Shown: positions 25,859 to 34,774, counted from the stretch's first letter. The stretch: DNA of 64,000 bases from Natronobacterium texcoconense (GCF_900104065.1 NZ_FNLC01000004.1:1-64000), one strand, 5' to 3'. Notes: generated from the letters alone by a model not told the origin. Numbers and translations are program-made.

Positions 25859-27121
25859 TCAATCCATCTCCACGGGGTCCACGTCCGGCAGCGTAATGAG
25901 GTTCTCCCGACCGATTCGGAGCTTTTCGATCTCGCCGTTCTCGTCCATCTTCGAGAGCAATTGCGAGACCTTCGCGTTCGACCAGCCGGTCTCCGTAACG
26001 ATCGAGGCCTGCTTCATCCGACCGCCGTTTTGCTTGAGCAGTCGACGGACGCGTTCTTCGTCGCTCAACAGTTCCGGATCGATGTCGTCCTCGGGTTCCG
26101 CTTCGTGTTGCAACTCGACGCCCGAACCGGTGGACGGCTCGTTTGCGGGTTGGCTGGAACTCGAGTCGCCGGCCTCGGCAGCGGCGACAGGTGGGTTGTC
26201 GGGACCGCTGTCGTCGTCGAAGTAGGCGTGATACAGCCGGTAGATGACGTATACGATGATACCGATGGTCAGGACGGCGAGCGCGCTGGCGAGATACCAG
26301 TCGGCCCCCGTTAGTGGCGCTGCACCGCGAACGAAGACGATCTCGAGTTCGCCGTCCTCGAAGTGATGTGGGCCGTCCCAGACGAGGTGTGTCGGCGTCT
26401 CGAGGGCGTAGTTGTCCGGCGATTCGATCACGAGCCGCTGATCCGAGGTCAGGCTCGGAAACCACGTTCCGTCCGGTGAGTCGAACGCGTCACCGAAGTA
26501 GATTCGTTCCTCGTCGGCCGTGGCGAAGTTCTCCCAGGTAAACGAGTACGAAACGACGCCGACTCGCACCGTCTCGTTCTCGACGTCGATGTCGTCCGCG
26601 AGATCCGCTTCGGTTTCCGGTTCTAGCGGTTCGGTTCGTGGCTCGTCCCAGCCAGCGTCGCCGATCGCCATCTCGCGGCCGGTCGTCTCTTCGGCAGCCT
26701 CGAGTTCGGTCTGGAACGATTGTGCGTCGTATCCGACTGATCGCTGCCCGGAGACGACTGCTTCGGACCACTCGTCGAACGTCTCGTTACCTTCTTCGCC
26801 GATCAGGAGGAATCGACTCTCGATCGACCAGTGGGCGTCACCGTCGTCCTGCACCTGAATTCGTATTACCTGTGCGGGGTCGGCAGGCGGGAGTGACGTG
26901 CTGTTCGAGGAGAGAGAGGCCGACTGTACGCGTGGCTCACTAGTAGCGGAAACTGATTGGAGATCCGAGTCGGTCTCTAGGGAAGGCTGATGAGTCGCCG
27001 CCGGGTCGGGATTGGAGTTGGACGTGAAACCCGATGCCGACGGTACAGCGGCCACCGCCCCCAAAGTAGACGTTGCGAGGAGGACTGTGAGGGCAAATGT
27101 GATGGCGGTGGATAACCGCAT
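25859..27121 (-). CDS. Membrane-tethered winged-helix regulator
   Basis: A 420-residue protein with a signal sequence (MRLSTAITFALTVLLATSTLGAVAA), a roughly 250-residue extracellular beta-rich domain (IRIQVQDDGDAHWSIESRFLL ... ETVRVGVVSYSFTWENF), one membrane helix near residues 280-300 (WYLASALAVLTIGIIVYVIYRLY) and a cytoplasmic end. The last 75 residues form a winged helix: EERVRRLLKQNGGRMKQASIVTETGWSNAKVSQLLSKMDENGEIEKLRIGRENLI. Such haloarchaeal proteins are thought to be one-component membrane regulators. It faces away from a secreted-protein gene and a pilin-like gene across a 149-bp region that may hold shared control sites. The ATG at 27121 opens the signal peptide. Confidence 0.85.
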   Translation of the reverse strand: MRLSTAITFALTVLLATSTLGAVAAVPSASGFTSNSNPDPAATHQPSLETDSDLQSVSATSEPRVQSASLSSNSTSLPPADPAQVIRIQVQDDGDAHWSIESRFLLIGEEGNETFDEWSEAVVSGQRSVGYDAQSFQTELEAAEETTGREMAIGDAGWDEPRTEPLEPETEADLADDIDVENETVRVGVVSYSFTWENFATADEERIYFGDAFDSPDGTWFPSLTSDQRLVIESPDNYALETPTHLVWDGPHHFEDGELEIVFVRGAAPLTGADWYLASALAVLTIGIIVYVIYRLYHAYFDDDSGPDNPPVAAAEAGDSSSSQPANEPSTGSGVELQHEAEPEDDIDPELLSDEERVRRLLKQNGGRMKQASIVTETGWSNAKVSQLLSKMDENGEIEKLRIGRENLITLPDVDPVEMD

Positions 27122-27240
27122 GCGTATCAACGGGTGGTTTCCCGGGGGAAAAAACACTTTCTATAGCAGATAATACGAGCTTTCCAGCCGTCAGACGATG
27201 TATCAGAGCGTGCAGTGGCCTTCCGACCGGTGCGACCGGC

Positions 27241-27248
27241 TTTTATAT
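27241..27248 (+). promoter_or_regulatory. TATA-like box in the divergent regulator/secreted-protein region
   Basis: TTTTATAT begins 30 bp before the ATG at 27271, giving the roughly 27-bp spacing of leaderless haloarchaeal transcripts. It is the probable promoter of the secreted-protein gene and, given the spacing to the pilin gene, perhaps of an operon. Confidence 0.5.
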
Positions 27249-27270
27249 CAGGAGCGCATACAGTGGCCCG

Positions 27271-28530
27271 ATGAAGGGTGTGACCCCCGTTTTCCTCGCG
27301 TTGCTTCTCGTCTGTTCGCTGCCCGCGATTGCCCTCGTCGCGGCGGATCCTGGTAGCGAAGCCCGGAGTCAGTTCGACGAGAGCGTACAGCCGACCGTCG
27401 CCCAGCAGTCCGACCCTGTTAACACTGTCAACACGACGAACCGTCTCTCCCTCCCCGGTGACCCCGAAACCGAGTATGCAGAGTACGGTTCCGACCTCGG
27501 TATCGCACTCGCGAGCAGCGACGATGCCCTCCGCATCGATCACGAAGTGTTCGCGCTCTCGGAACGGGAGTTCGATCAGGCGAACATGACCGAACAGGCT
27601 ACGATGGTCGAAGCCGCACACGAGCGGATCCAGGAACGGATCGACGACCTCGAGGAACGTGAGCGCGAGGCGGTTCGTGCTCATGCGAACGACGAACAAA
27701 CGACGGCTGAACTAACACAGACGTTGTTGCGAAACTACCACGAGGCCGACGAGCTAGAAACGACGCTCAACCAGCTCGAATCACGTGCAGAACGAATACC
27801 TGGCTACTCGCTCCCGAGTGATGAACTTCGGGCGGATCGGGACGCGCTGAGTGCGTACCAGACCCAGCCACGGACTGGCCTCGATATCGCGAGCGAAACG
27901 GCCGATGCCGACCAGCAGTACGAGTACGTAATTCAAACGACCGAGGAGGGATACAGTCTCGCGACGATCGAAGGCGACGTGTACCTCCTCGAAACCGCTC
28001 GGTTCGACAACCGTGACACGACCGAACCCGACCAATTCAGCGGGTTCGAACACATCGACCGTGCGAACGAACTGTATCCGTGGGCTGCGGACGATACGCC
28101 ACCTTCTCGACTCCACGGTGATACACGCGGTTTCTACTGGCTCGAGTACAGTCACGCTCAGGGCAACCTCGAAGTATATCTCGACGCCGGGACAGGCGAT
28201 GTTTACCGAGAGATACAGGAACTTTCGATCAGTTCGCTGCCCGTTACCGACCAAAACAGCTGGGCGAACGAGAGCCTCGAGATGTCGGTCAACCAGACGG
28301 CGGCGAACGGCCCGGTCGAAGTGACGGTTACCGACGAAGAGACCGGCGACCCCGTCCCGGCGACCGTTTCGATCGAGGATCTCGAGAACGAAGAAACGGA
28401 CCTGATCGAACTGGGAGAAACCGATCCGGAAGACGGTACGCTCCGGTTCGTGCCGCCGACGGGCGACTTCGAGATCACTGCGGAGACGGCAACTAACACT
28501 GTCAACGGGACCGTCTCGTCGACTGGATAA
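27271..28530 (+). CDS. Secreted coiled-coil protein of unknown function
   Basis: A 419-residue exported protein with a Sec signal peptide (MKGVTPVFLALLLVCSLPAIALVAA). After it comes a conserved region (EYGSDLGIALASSDDALRIDHEVFALSEREF) and a helical coiled-coil segment at about 105-180 (MVEAAHERIQERIDDLEEREREAVRAHA). The middle contains YVIQTTEEGYSLATIEGDVYLLETARFDN. The end (about 345-419) is a beta-sandwich-like carboxypeptidase-regulatory segment, EVTVTDEETGDPVPATVSIEDL. This architecture recurs in haloarchaea next to pilin-like genes; I do not know its function. It is followed at 69 bases by a type IV pilin-like gene. Confidence 0.75.
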   Translation: MKGVTPVFLALLLVCSLPAIALVAADPGSEARSQFDESVQPTVAQQSDPVNTVNTTNRLSLPGDPETEYAEYGSDLGIALASSDDALRIDHEVFALSEREFDQANMTEQATMVEAAHERIQERIDDLEEREREAVRAHANDEQTTAELTQTLLRNYHEADELETTLNQLESRAERIPGYSLPSDELRADRDALSAYQTQPRTGLDIASETADADQQYEYVIQTTEEGYSLATIEGDVYLLETARFDNRDTTEPDQFSGFEHIDRANELYPWAADDTPPSRLHGDTRGFYWLEYSHAQGNLEVYLDAGTGDVYREIQELSISSLPVTDQNSWANESLEMSVNQTAANGPVEVTVTDEETGDPVPATVSIEDLENEETDLIELGETDPEDGTLRFVPPTGDFEITAETATNTVNGTVSSTG

Positions 28531-28569
28531 CCGCCGTCGATTACGACACCTGCGTTCGTTCGCCTTCTG

Positions 28570-28578
28570 TTTATATAC
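28570..28578 (+). promoter_or_regulatory. TATA-like box for the pilin-like gene
   Basis: TTTATATAC lies about 27 bp before the GTG at 28600 (or 33 before ATG 28606). The spacing suggests an own leaderless transcript for the pilin-like gene, separate from readthrough from the upstream gene. Confidence 0.55.
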
Positions 28579-28599
28579 CATCACGACGCAGAGCGACGC

Positions 28600-29094
28600 G
28601 TGAGTATGCCGTCGGCGGCTGCCGAGTGCTGTGAGGCCGATCGAGGTGTCAGCCCGCTGGTCGGCGCGCTGGCCCTGATCGTAATTACGGTCTGTCTAGC
28701 TGCTGTCGTCGCCGTCGGCGCTGCCTCGTGGTCACTCGAGTCGACAGGCCCGAACGCGGCAGTCGAACTCGAGGTGGACGGCGACGGATCCGTACTCGTC
28801 TTCGATCACGTGGCTGGCGACTCGATCGACGTTCGCGAGTTGACGCTAACGATCGCGATCGACGGGACTGAGCTGTCGCACCAGCCTCAGCTCCCGTTCG
28901 TCGGGACGGAGGGGTTCGACGGTGCGCCGTCGGGACCGTTCAACGCCGAATCCGACCCGCACTGGCGGACCGGTGAGCGGGCGACGCTGACCGTCGCCGA
29001 CACGAACGAGCCGCTGCTCGAGTCCGGTGATACCGTTACAGTCGTCCTCGCTGTCGACGGACACGCGCTCGCGGAACTCGAGGCGACGGCGTAA
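28600..29094 (+). CDS. Archaeal type IV pilin N-terminal domain protein
   Basis: A 164-residue protein whose start (GTG 28600, or ATG 28606) is followed by a short leader and DRGVSPLVGALALIVITVCLAAVVAV, the archaeal pilin signature: a PibD peptidase site before a hydrophobic helix beginning SPLVG. The mature part is a small beta-rich domain (VELEVDGDGSVLVFDHVAGDSIDVRELTLTI). Such proteins assemble into adhesion pili or act as minor pilins. No secretion ATPase (PilB) or membrane protein (PilC) is adjacent, so it would use a system encoded elsewhere. The stop is immediately followed by the convergent methyltransferase gene. Confidence 0.88.
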   Translation: MSMPSAAAECCEADRGVSPLVGALALIVITVCLAAVVAVGAASWSLESTGPNAAVELEVDGDGSVLVFDHVAGDSIDVRELTLTIAIDGTELSHQPQLPFVGTEGFDGAPSGPFNAESDPHWRTGERATLTVADTNEPLLESGDTVTVVLAVDGHALAELEATA

Positions 29095-29718
29095 CTACTC
29101 GGGTGCGCGAGCGACCGTCGTGATCGCGACGTCGGGATCGTAGGACGGCCCCATGAAGGCGTGTTTCACGTCCTCGAAGCCGGCGGTCTTGAACATCTCG
29201 TCCGCCTCGTGTTCGTCGTAAAACAGCATTATCGAGTCGGCGAGTCGCTGGGCGAGGAAGTTGTCCGGGTAGTTCGGGCCGACGACCAGCACCTGCCCGC
29301 CGGGTTTCAGCACGCGGCGGAACTCCCGGAGCGCGAGAATCGGGTTCGGCCAGTACTCGATCGATCCCGAGGACCAGACGACGTCGAACGTGTCGGTCGC
29401 GAACGGTAGCCGTTCGGCGTCGCCCCGGTGGAAGTGGACCGGTGGCGCGCGCTTGCCGAACTTGCCGTAGGCTTTCTCGAGCTGGTGTTCGCTCTGGTCG
29501 AGCGCGTACACTTCGTCGATGTGTTCGAGCAGTCCTTCGGTCGCGAAGCCGGTGCCACAGCCGACGTCGAGGACGGTCATGTCCTCCTCGAGGTCGAGCA
29601 ACTCGAGGGCCTCGGCGCGCATCTCCTCGTTCCAGATGAAGGGGTTGACCTGGTCGTACACCTTCGAGAGGTACTTGTAGAACAGCCGGGCCCGGGCCTT
29701 GTTCTCGAGAACTCCCAT
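29095..29718 (-). CDS. SAM-dependent methyltransferase, quinone (MPBQ/MSBQ/VTE3-like) type
   Basis: A 207-residue class I methyltransferase with motif I VLDVGCGTG (49-57) and the run GRVLKPGG-like RVLKPGGQVLVVG. The segments LDQSEHQLEKA, GDAERLPF, SSGSIEYWPNP and GPNYPDNFLAQRLADSIMLF closely recall plant VTE3, the plastid MPBQ/MSBQ methyltransferase, whose closest relatives are known to be archaeal. In haloarchaea the likely substrate is menaquinone or a related quinone (methylmenaquinone). The ATG at 29718 gives MGVLENKARARLFYKYLSKVY; the upstream extension is not conserved-looking. It is transcribed away from the ATP synthase operon, consistent with a respiratory role. Confidence 0.85.
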   Translation of the reverse strand: MGVLENKARARLFYKYLSKVYDQVNPFIWNEEMRAEALELLDLEEDMTVLDVGCGTGFATEGLLEHIDEVYALDQSEHQLEKAYGKFGKRAPPVHFHRGDAERLPFATDTFDVVWSSGSIEYWPNPILALREFRRVLKPGGQVLVVGPNYPDNFLAQRLADSIMLFYDEHEADEMFKTAGFEDVKHAFMGPSYDPDVAITTVARAPE

Positions 29719-29907
29719 TGGACGGAAGTTTCGGTCGGATCGGGATATGTCTACTGTTCCGGTCTTCGTCCTCGGTAACGGATTCGATCGGCAGTTGCAG
29801 GGGGGAACGGAGCCGATAGGCTGGCTTTCGGCGGGGGAATCGGGGCCGAGTAATCGGAGTATACTGGCTCCGGAACCGACGGGACGGACCAGACGCTTTC
29901 GCAACTA

Positions 29908-29916
29908 CCATATACG
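29908..29916 (+). promoter_or_regulatory. Possible TATA box of the ATP synthase operon
   Basis: CCATATACG lies about 35 bp before the atpH ATG (29947), leaving a short leader if transcription starts about 27 bp downstream. It is the only AT-rich box in this 228-bp divergent region close enough to the operon. Confidence 0.4.
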
Positions 29917-29946
29917 CGCTCTTTCAAACGTTCGCTTGCTTAGAGT

Positions 29947-30279
29947 ATGCCGAGGCCACAGGTTCTCGAACGAATCAAGTCGGCGGAGCAAGAAGCCGAC
30001 GAGATCGTCGCAGAAGCGGAGGAGGATCGCGACGAGCGAATAGCCGAGGCCCGGGAACGAGCCGAGGAGATTCGCACGCAAGCACAACAGGACGCACAGG
30101 AACTCAAAGAGCGCCGACTCGAGGAGGCGCGCGAAGAAATCGACGCGGAGTGTGAACGCGTTCTCGAGGACGGCGAAGACGAGCGCGAGGAACTCGCGGG
30201 TCGCGCTCGGGATCGGATCGACGAAGTGACCGACCACGTCGTCGACCTGTTCCAGGAGGACGTCCATGCTCAGACCTGA
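29947..30279 (+). CDS. atpH: A-type ATP synthase subunit H
   Basis: A 110-residue, almost wholly helical and charged subunit (MPRPQVLERIKSAEQEADEIVAEAEEDRDERIAEARERAEEIRTQAQQ...). In A-type ATP synthases, H pairs with E to form the peripheral stalks that hold the catalytic head against the membrane ring. Coiled-coil repeats run over almost the whole length, as expected. It is the first gene of the operon and overlaps the start of atpI by 14 bases. Regular heptads and operon position make the assignment firm. Confidence 0.93.
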   Translation: MPRPQVLERIKSAEQEADEIVAEAEEDRDERIAEARERAEEIRTQAQQDAQELKERRLEEAREEIDAECERVLEDGEDEREELAGRARDRIDEVTDHVVDLFQEDVHAQT

Positions 30280-32527
30280 GAAGATGAGCAAGGTCTCGGT
30301 GACCGGCTCCAAGGGCGTCATGCCCACGGTCATCGAGACGATCCACGGACTGAACCTGGTCCACCTCTCGGACTACGACGGTTCCTGGGAGGGGTTCGAC
30401 AACGGTAACCCGATCGAAGGGGCCGACGACGCCTCCGAGAAGCTGGTGACGGTCCGTGCGCTCGAGAGTACGCTCGATCTCTCGGCGGACGAGGCCGACC
30501 CCGGTTCCGTCCGGCTCGCGGACGACTGGGAAGGGCGTCTCGAGGAGATCCGCACACAGATCAACGACCTCGATGACCAGCGCAGCGAGGTTCAGGAGGA
30601 ACTCCGGCAGGTCGACGAACGGATCGACCGTCTCGAGCCCTTCGCGGAACTGGGGATCGAACTGGACCTGCTGTCGGGCTACGACTCCGTCGACGTCAGC
30701 GTCGGCGAAGGGCCGACGGGACAGATCGAAGCCGCGCTCGAAGCGGCCGAGGAGATCCGTACGTTCGAGACGTTCACCGGTGGCGACGTCGTGGCTATCG
30801 TGGCCGCACCCGCCGAGGACGTCGACGAGGACGACGACCCGATCGCCGACGCGCTGGTCGGCGTCGAATTCACCCGCCACGAGGTTCCGGACACCGAGAA
30901 ATCACCGTCCGAGTACGTCGATGCGCTGGAACAGCAAAAGCGCGAACTCGAGGCGGAGATCGAGCGAATCGACTCGGATCTCGCGGAGATCAAGCGAAAG
31001 GACGGCGCGTTCCTGCTTCGCATCGAAGAGAAACTGACCATCGAGGTCCAGCAGGCGGAGGCTCCGCTCCAGTTCGCGACGACCGATCGGGCGTTCATCG
31101 CGGAAGGATGGATCCCGACGGCCGAGTACGACCGACTCGTTGCCGCACTCGAGGACGCCGTCGGCGACAGCGTCGAGGTCGAAGAGCTCGAGCAGGCGAG
31201 TTACGACCGCCACGGTGCTACGCACACCGAAGACGTTGCACAGGGTACGCAGGCGGCGAAAGACGACGAAGACGGTCCGAGTCCGGACGCCGACGAGCAG
31301 GAACAGCAAAAGGCCGTCACGGACGGTGGCTCGGTCGTCACGATGGACGACCAGCCGCCGACGATCCAGAACAATCCGAGAGGGGCCAAGTCGTTCGAGG
31401 CACTGGTCAAGGCAGTCAACCGGCCGAAGTACAACGAACTCGATCCGACGATCCTTCTGTTCCTGACGTTCCCGTTCTTCTTCGGGTTCATGATCAGTGA
31501 CGTCGGGTACGGACTCCTGTACGTGCTGGTCGGGTACTACATGTACCAGAGCTTCGAGAGTCCCGGGATCACGAGTCTCGGTGGCGTCGCGATGTGGTGT
31601 GGCGCTTTCACGATATTCTTCGGGATCCTGTTCGGTGAATTCCTCGGACTCCACGAACTGGGCTACATCGTCTTCGGTGACGCCGGTGCGCCCATGGGAG
31701 ACAAGGGTCTCACGCCAGCGACGGCTGAGTTCGTCAACGCCTGGCTGATCATCGCAATCGCGCTGGGCGTGCTCCACCTGAACATCGGCTGGATCCTCGA
31801 CTTCGTCGAGAACATTCAGCACGGCCACGGTGTCTGGGGTGCGATCACCCACAGTGGCTCGTGGCTCCTGATGCTCAACGGGATCTGGATCTGGGTGTTC
31901 TCGGCGCAGGCAGCAGACGTCAAGCCGGACTTCATCTACAACGCGTTCGACGGCCAACCGTTCGCGTTCGGCTTCAGCGGCTTCCCGCTGATGGACGTCT
32001 TCACCGTCCCGGCAGCGGCCGAAGCGATTCCCGCCGTCGGCGGGGCGCTTGCTGGCTTCGACGTCACGTTCCCGCTGCTGATGGTGATCGCTGGCTTCGT
32101 GCTGCTGGCAGTCGGTGATCCCGTCGAACTCGCCGAGTTCGCAATGCCGTTCGCACACGTCGTCTCCTACGCACGGATGACCGCCGTCCTGCTCGCGAAG
32201 GGTGGGATGGCGTTCGTCGTCAACCTGCTGACGTTCGGGGCCTACCAGACCCCCGAAGGGTATCGACCGTTCGCCGCTCCATGGAACGCCATTCCCGAAG
32301 GCTCGACCGAGATGTTCCCCGGCCTGTTCCACATGGGACCGGCCGAGTTCGTCGTCGGCATTCTCGTGTTCATCGTTGGACACATCCTGGTCTTGCTACT
32401 TGGTATCACAAGTGCCGGATTACAGGGGATCCGACTCGAGTATGTCGAGTTCTTTGGGAAGTTTTATGATGGCGGTGGAAAGAACTACGAACCGTTCGGA
32501 ACCGATCGAAACCACAGTGAGGATTAA
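30266..32527 (+). CDS. atpI: A-type ATP synthase subunit I (a-subunit)
   Basis: A 753-residue membrane subunit forming the proton or sodium half-channels beside the c-ring. The first 390 residues are cytoplasmic, with coiled coils (DQRSEVQEELRQVDERIDRL; EQQKRELEAEIERIDSDLAEIKRK) and an acidic insertion around 330-360 (DDEDGPSPDADEQEQQ), probably a haloarchaeal feature. The membrane part begins near residue 395 (ILLFLTFPFFFGFMISDVGYGLLYVLVG) with about eight helices. The essential channel arginine is Arg637 in AHVVSYARM. The first ATG (MLRPEKMSKVSVTG) overlaps atpH; a second ATG six codons on is possible. Confidence 0.95.
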   Translation: MLRPEKMSKVSVTGSKGVMPTVIETIHGLNLVHLSDYDGSWEGFDNGNPIEGADDASEKLVTVRALESTLDLSADEADPGSVRLADDWEGRLEEIRTQINDLDDQRSEVQEELRQVDERIDRLEPFAELGIELDLLSGYDSVDVSVGEGPTGQIEAALEAAEEIRTFETFTGGDVVAIVAAPAEDVDEDDDPIADALVGVEFTRHEVPDTEKSPSEYVDALEQQKRELEAEIERIDSDLAEIKRKDGAFLLRIEEKLTIEVQQAEAPLQFATTDRAFIAEGWIPTAEYDRLVAALEDAVGDSVEVEELEQASYDRHGATHTEDVAQGTQAAKDDEDGPSPDADEQEQQKAVTDGGSVVTMDDQPPTIQNNPRGAKSFEALVKAVNRPKYNELDPTILLFLTFPFFFGFMISDVGYGLLYVLVGYYMYQSFESPGITSLGGVAMWCGAFTIFFGILFGEFLGLHELGYIVFGDAGAPMGDKGLTPATAEFVNAWLIIAIALGVLHLNIGWILDFVENIQHGHGVWGAITHSGSWLLMLNGIWIWVFSAQAADVKPDFIYNAFDGQPFAFGFSGFPLMDVFTVPAAAEAIPAVGGALAGFDVTFPLLMVIAGFVLLAVGDPVELAEFAMPFAHVVSYARMTAVLLAKGGMAFVVNLLTFGAYQTPEGYRPFAAPWNAIPEGSTEMFPGLFHMGPAEFVVGILVFIVGHILVLLLGITSAGLQGIRLEYVEFFGKFYDGGGKNYEPFGTDRNHSED

Positions 32528-32532
32528 CTACA

Positions 32533-32790
32533 ATGAGTGAACTCGAACTCGTCAACGCAGTACTGCAGAATGGTGTCGAAGAATCGCCCTTCCTGACCGC
32601 TGAGGGTGCCGCAGCGATCGCTGTCGGCCTCTCCGCGCTCGCCGCAGGGTATGCCGAGCGAGGTATCGGTGCCGCCGCAATCGGTGCGATCGCCGAGGAC
32701 GACGACCTGTTCGTTCCTGGCCTGATCATGACCGTCCTCCCAGAGACGCTCGTGATCCTGGCTCTGGTCGTCGTCTTCATCGTCGGATAA
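32533..32790 (+). CDS. atpK: A-type ATP synthase proteolipid subunit K (c-subunit)
   Basis: An 85-residue two-helix proteolipid that forms the rotor ring. Helix 1 spans about 25-50 (GAAAIAVGLSALAAGYAERGIGAAAIGAI) and helix 2 about 62-84 (GLIMTVLPETLVILALVVVFIVG). The ion-carrying carboxylate is Glu71 in the second helix. The single-hairpin form with one carboxylate is typical of haloarchaea. Nothing in the short sequence indicates sodium rather than proton coupling with certainty. Confidence 0.96.
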   Translation: MSELELVNAVLQNGVEESPFLTAEGAAAIAVGLSALAAGYAERGIGAAAIGAIAEDDDLFVPGLIMTVLPETLVILALVVVFIVG

Positions 32791-32811
32791 CCTCCCTCCC
32801 CTTCTCTCACA

Positions 32812-33393
32812 ATGAGTTTGGAAACAGTCGTAGAAGACATTCGAGAAGAGGCCAACGCGCGTGCGGAGGAAATCCGTAGCGAGGCCGAGGCTCGCGCCGA
32901 CGAGATCGTCTCGGAAGCCGAGGCCGACGCCGAAGAGATCGAGTCGTCGGCCGAGCAGGAGGTCGAACGCGAGACCGAGCAGCTGCGCGAACAGCGACTC
33001 TCCAGCGCGAAGCTGGAGGCGAAACAGAAACGCCTGGAGGCCCGCCGTGACGTCCTCGAGGACGTCCACGAGCAGGCCGAATCCGAACTCGTTGCCCTCG
33101 AGGGAGACGACCGCGAGGAACTCACTCGCGCTCTCCTCGAGGCTGCAAGCGAGGAGTTCGAGGATGGCGACGACGTCAGCGTCTACGGTCGTGCGGACGA
33201 CCAGGAGCTGATCGAGTCGATCCTCGACGAGTACGACGACTACGAGTACGCCGGCGAGTACGACTGTCTCGGCGGCGTCGTCGTCGAGAGCGAGGGCTCT
33301 CGCGTTCGAGTCAACAACACGTTCGACTCGGTGCTCGAGGACGTCTGGGAGGACAACCTCCAGGAGATCAGTAATCGACTCTTCGACCAATGA
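32812..33393 (+). CDS. atpE: A-type ATP synthase subunit E
   Basis: A 193-residue peripheral-stalk subunit. The N-terminal half is a charged coiled coil (MSLETVVEDIREEANARAEEIRSEAEARADEIVSEAE) that pairs with H; the C-terminal half is globular (SVYGRADDQELIESILDEY ... LGGVVVESEGSRVRVNNTFDSVLEDVW), which contacts the catalytic head. The stop overlaps atpC's start by four bases. Length and both domain types fit the family. Confidence 0.95.
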   Translation: MSLETVVEDIREEANARAEEIRSEAEARADEIVSEAEADAEEIESSAEQEVERETEQLREQRLSSAKLEAKQKRLEARRDVLEDVHEQAESELVALEGDDREELTRALLEAASEEFEDGDDVSVYGRADDQELIESILDEYDDYEYAGEYDCLGGVVVESEGSRVRVNNTFDSVLEDVWEDNLQEISNRLFDQ

Positions 33394-34442
33394 GTCTAGG
33401 TGCCTCCAACACGGAGTACGTCAACGCTCGCGTCCGAGCACGACGAGCGTCGCTGTTTGCGGACGAAGATTACCGCAAACTGATCCGAATGGGGCCAAGC
33501 GGAATCGCGCGGTTCATGGAAGAGTCGGAGTACGAACGCGAGATCAACGAACTCGGGACGCGGTTCTCGGGCGTCGACCTGATCGAATACGCCCTGAACC
33601 GCAACCTCGCGAAGCACTTCCAGGACCTGCTCGACTGGTCCGAAGGCCGCATCGAGGACCTCATCGGTCGCTACCTCCGAAAGTTCGACGTCTGGAACCT
33701 CAAGACGATCATCCGCGGGATCTACACCGACACGCCCGCCGAGGACATCCGGACGGACCTCATTCGGGCCGGTGAACTCGACGACGCGACGATCGACCGG
33801 CTGCTCGAGGTCGACGAGATCGAGGACGCCATCGAGATCCTCGACGGGACGACCTACTACGAGCCGCTCCGTGAAGGCTACGAGGAGTTCGAGGAGACCG
33901 GCGTCCTCGTCCCTCTCGAGAACGCACTCGACCGCGAGTTCTACGAGCACCTGCTCGACGACCTCGGTCGCCCCCAGGAGGGGCCGGAAGCGAAGTACGT
34001 CGAGTTCCTGCAGGCCGAGATCGACTTCCGGAACGCCCGCAACGCACTGCGACTCGCTCGCAGCGGTGCCGACCTCGATCCGGCGACCTACTACATCGAG
34101 GGTGGCGTCCTGTTCGAGGAGTCGGAACTGAACCGACTCGTCGCGGACTACGACGAACTCGTCGATCACATCGCCGAGAACAAACGCTACGGCGACCGAC
34201 TCTCCGGAGCACTGGATCGGCTGCGCGATGCTGACAGCCTTATCCAGTTCGAGCACGCACTAGACGCTGCGTTGCTCGAGTACGCGGATACCCTCTCGAG
34301 TATCTATCCGGTGTCGGTGTCGGCCGTGTTGTCGTACATCCTCGCGAAAGAACGCGAGGTCGAGAACATCCGCGCGATCGCACGGGGCCGTGAGGTCGGT
34401 CTCGACGAAAGCGAAATCGAAGAGGAGCTGGTGATCCTATGA
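33390..34442 (+). CDS. atpC: A-type ATP synthase subunit C
   Basis: A 350-residue, all-helical subunit (vacuolar d homologue) that sits on top of the rotor ring as a funnel and couples it to the central stalk. Distinctive sections are NTEYVNARVRARRASLFADEDYRKLIRMGPSGIARFMEESEY and FDVWNLKTIIRGIYTDTP, and the C-terminal VLSYILAKEREVENIRAIARGREVGL. It overlaps both atpE and atpF by four bases. Confidence 0.96.
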   Translation: MSLGASNTEYVNARVRARRASLFADEDYRKLIRMGPSGIARFMEESEYEREINELGTRFSGVDLIEYALNRNLAKHFQDLLDWSEGRIEDLIGRYLRKFDVWNLKTIIRGIYTDTPAEDIRTDLIRAGELDDATIDRLLEVDEIEDAIEILDGTTYYEPLREGYEEFEETGVLVPLENALDREFYEHLLDDLGRPQEGPEAKYVEFLQAEIDFRNARNALRLARSGADLDPATYYIEGGVLFEESELNRLVADYDELVDHIAENKRYGDRLSGALDRLRDADSLIQFEHALDAALLEYADTLSSIYPVSVSAVLSYILAKEREVENIRAIARGREVGLDESEIEEELVIL

Positions 34443-34771
34443 GCCAGGAGATCGCAGTCGTCGGCAGTCCGGAGTTCACTACCGGTTTCCGCCTCGCGGG
34501 AGTCCGGCGCTTCGAGAACGTCCCGGACGACGAGAAAGACGACGAACTGGACGACGCAGTGACGGACGTCCTCGCGGACGAGGGCGTCGGTATCGTCGTC
34601 ATGCACGACGACGACCTCGACTACCTCTCACGGGGCGTTCGTCAGGACGTCGAGACGAGCGTCGAACCGGTCGTCGTCACCATCGGCAGCGGAACCGGTG
34701 GCGGCGGACTGCGCGACCAGATCAAACGCGCGATCGGTATCGACCTAATGGAAGAGGACGAAGACAGCTAA
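34439..34771 (+). CDS. atpF: A-type ATP synthase subunit F
   Basis: A 110-residue central-stalk subunit with a small Rossmann-like core (MSQEIAVVGSPEFTTGFRLAGVRRF ... VGIVVMHDDDLDYLSR) and a C-terminal extension that engages the rotor. It overlaps atpC by four bases and is followed three bases later by atpA. Sequence and length fit the family. Confidence 0.95.
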   Translation: MSQEIAVVGSPEFTTGFRLAGVRRFENVPDDEKDDELDDAVTDVLADEGVGIVVMHDDDLDYLSRGVRQDVETSVEPVVVTIGSGTGGGGLRDQIKRAIGIDLMEEDEDS

Positions 34772-34774
34772 ACT

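Noticed and set aside
30902-32383. 493-residue open frame opposite atpI
   Set aside because: It is antisense to a clear ATP synthase subunit and consists of low-complexity charged sequence.
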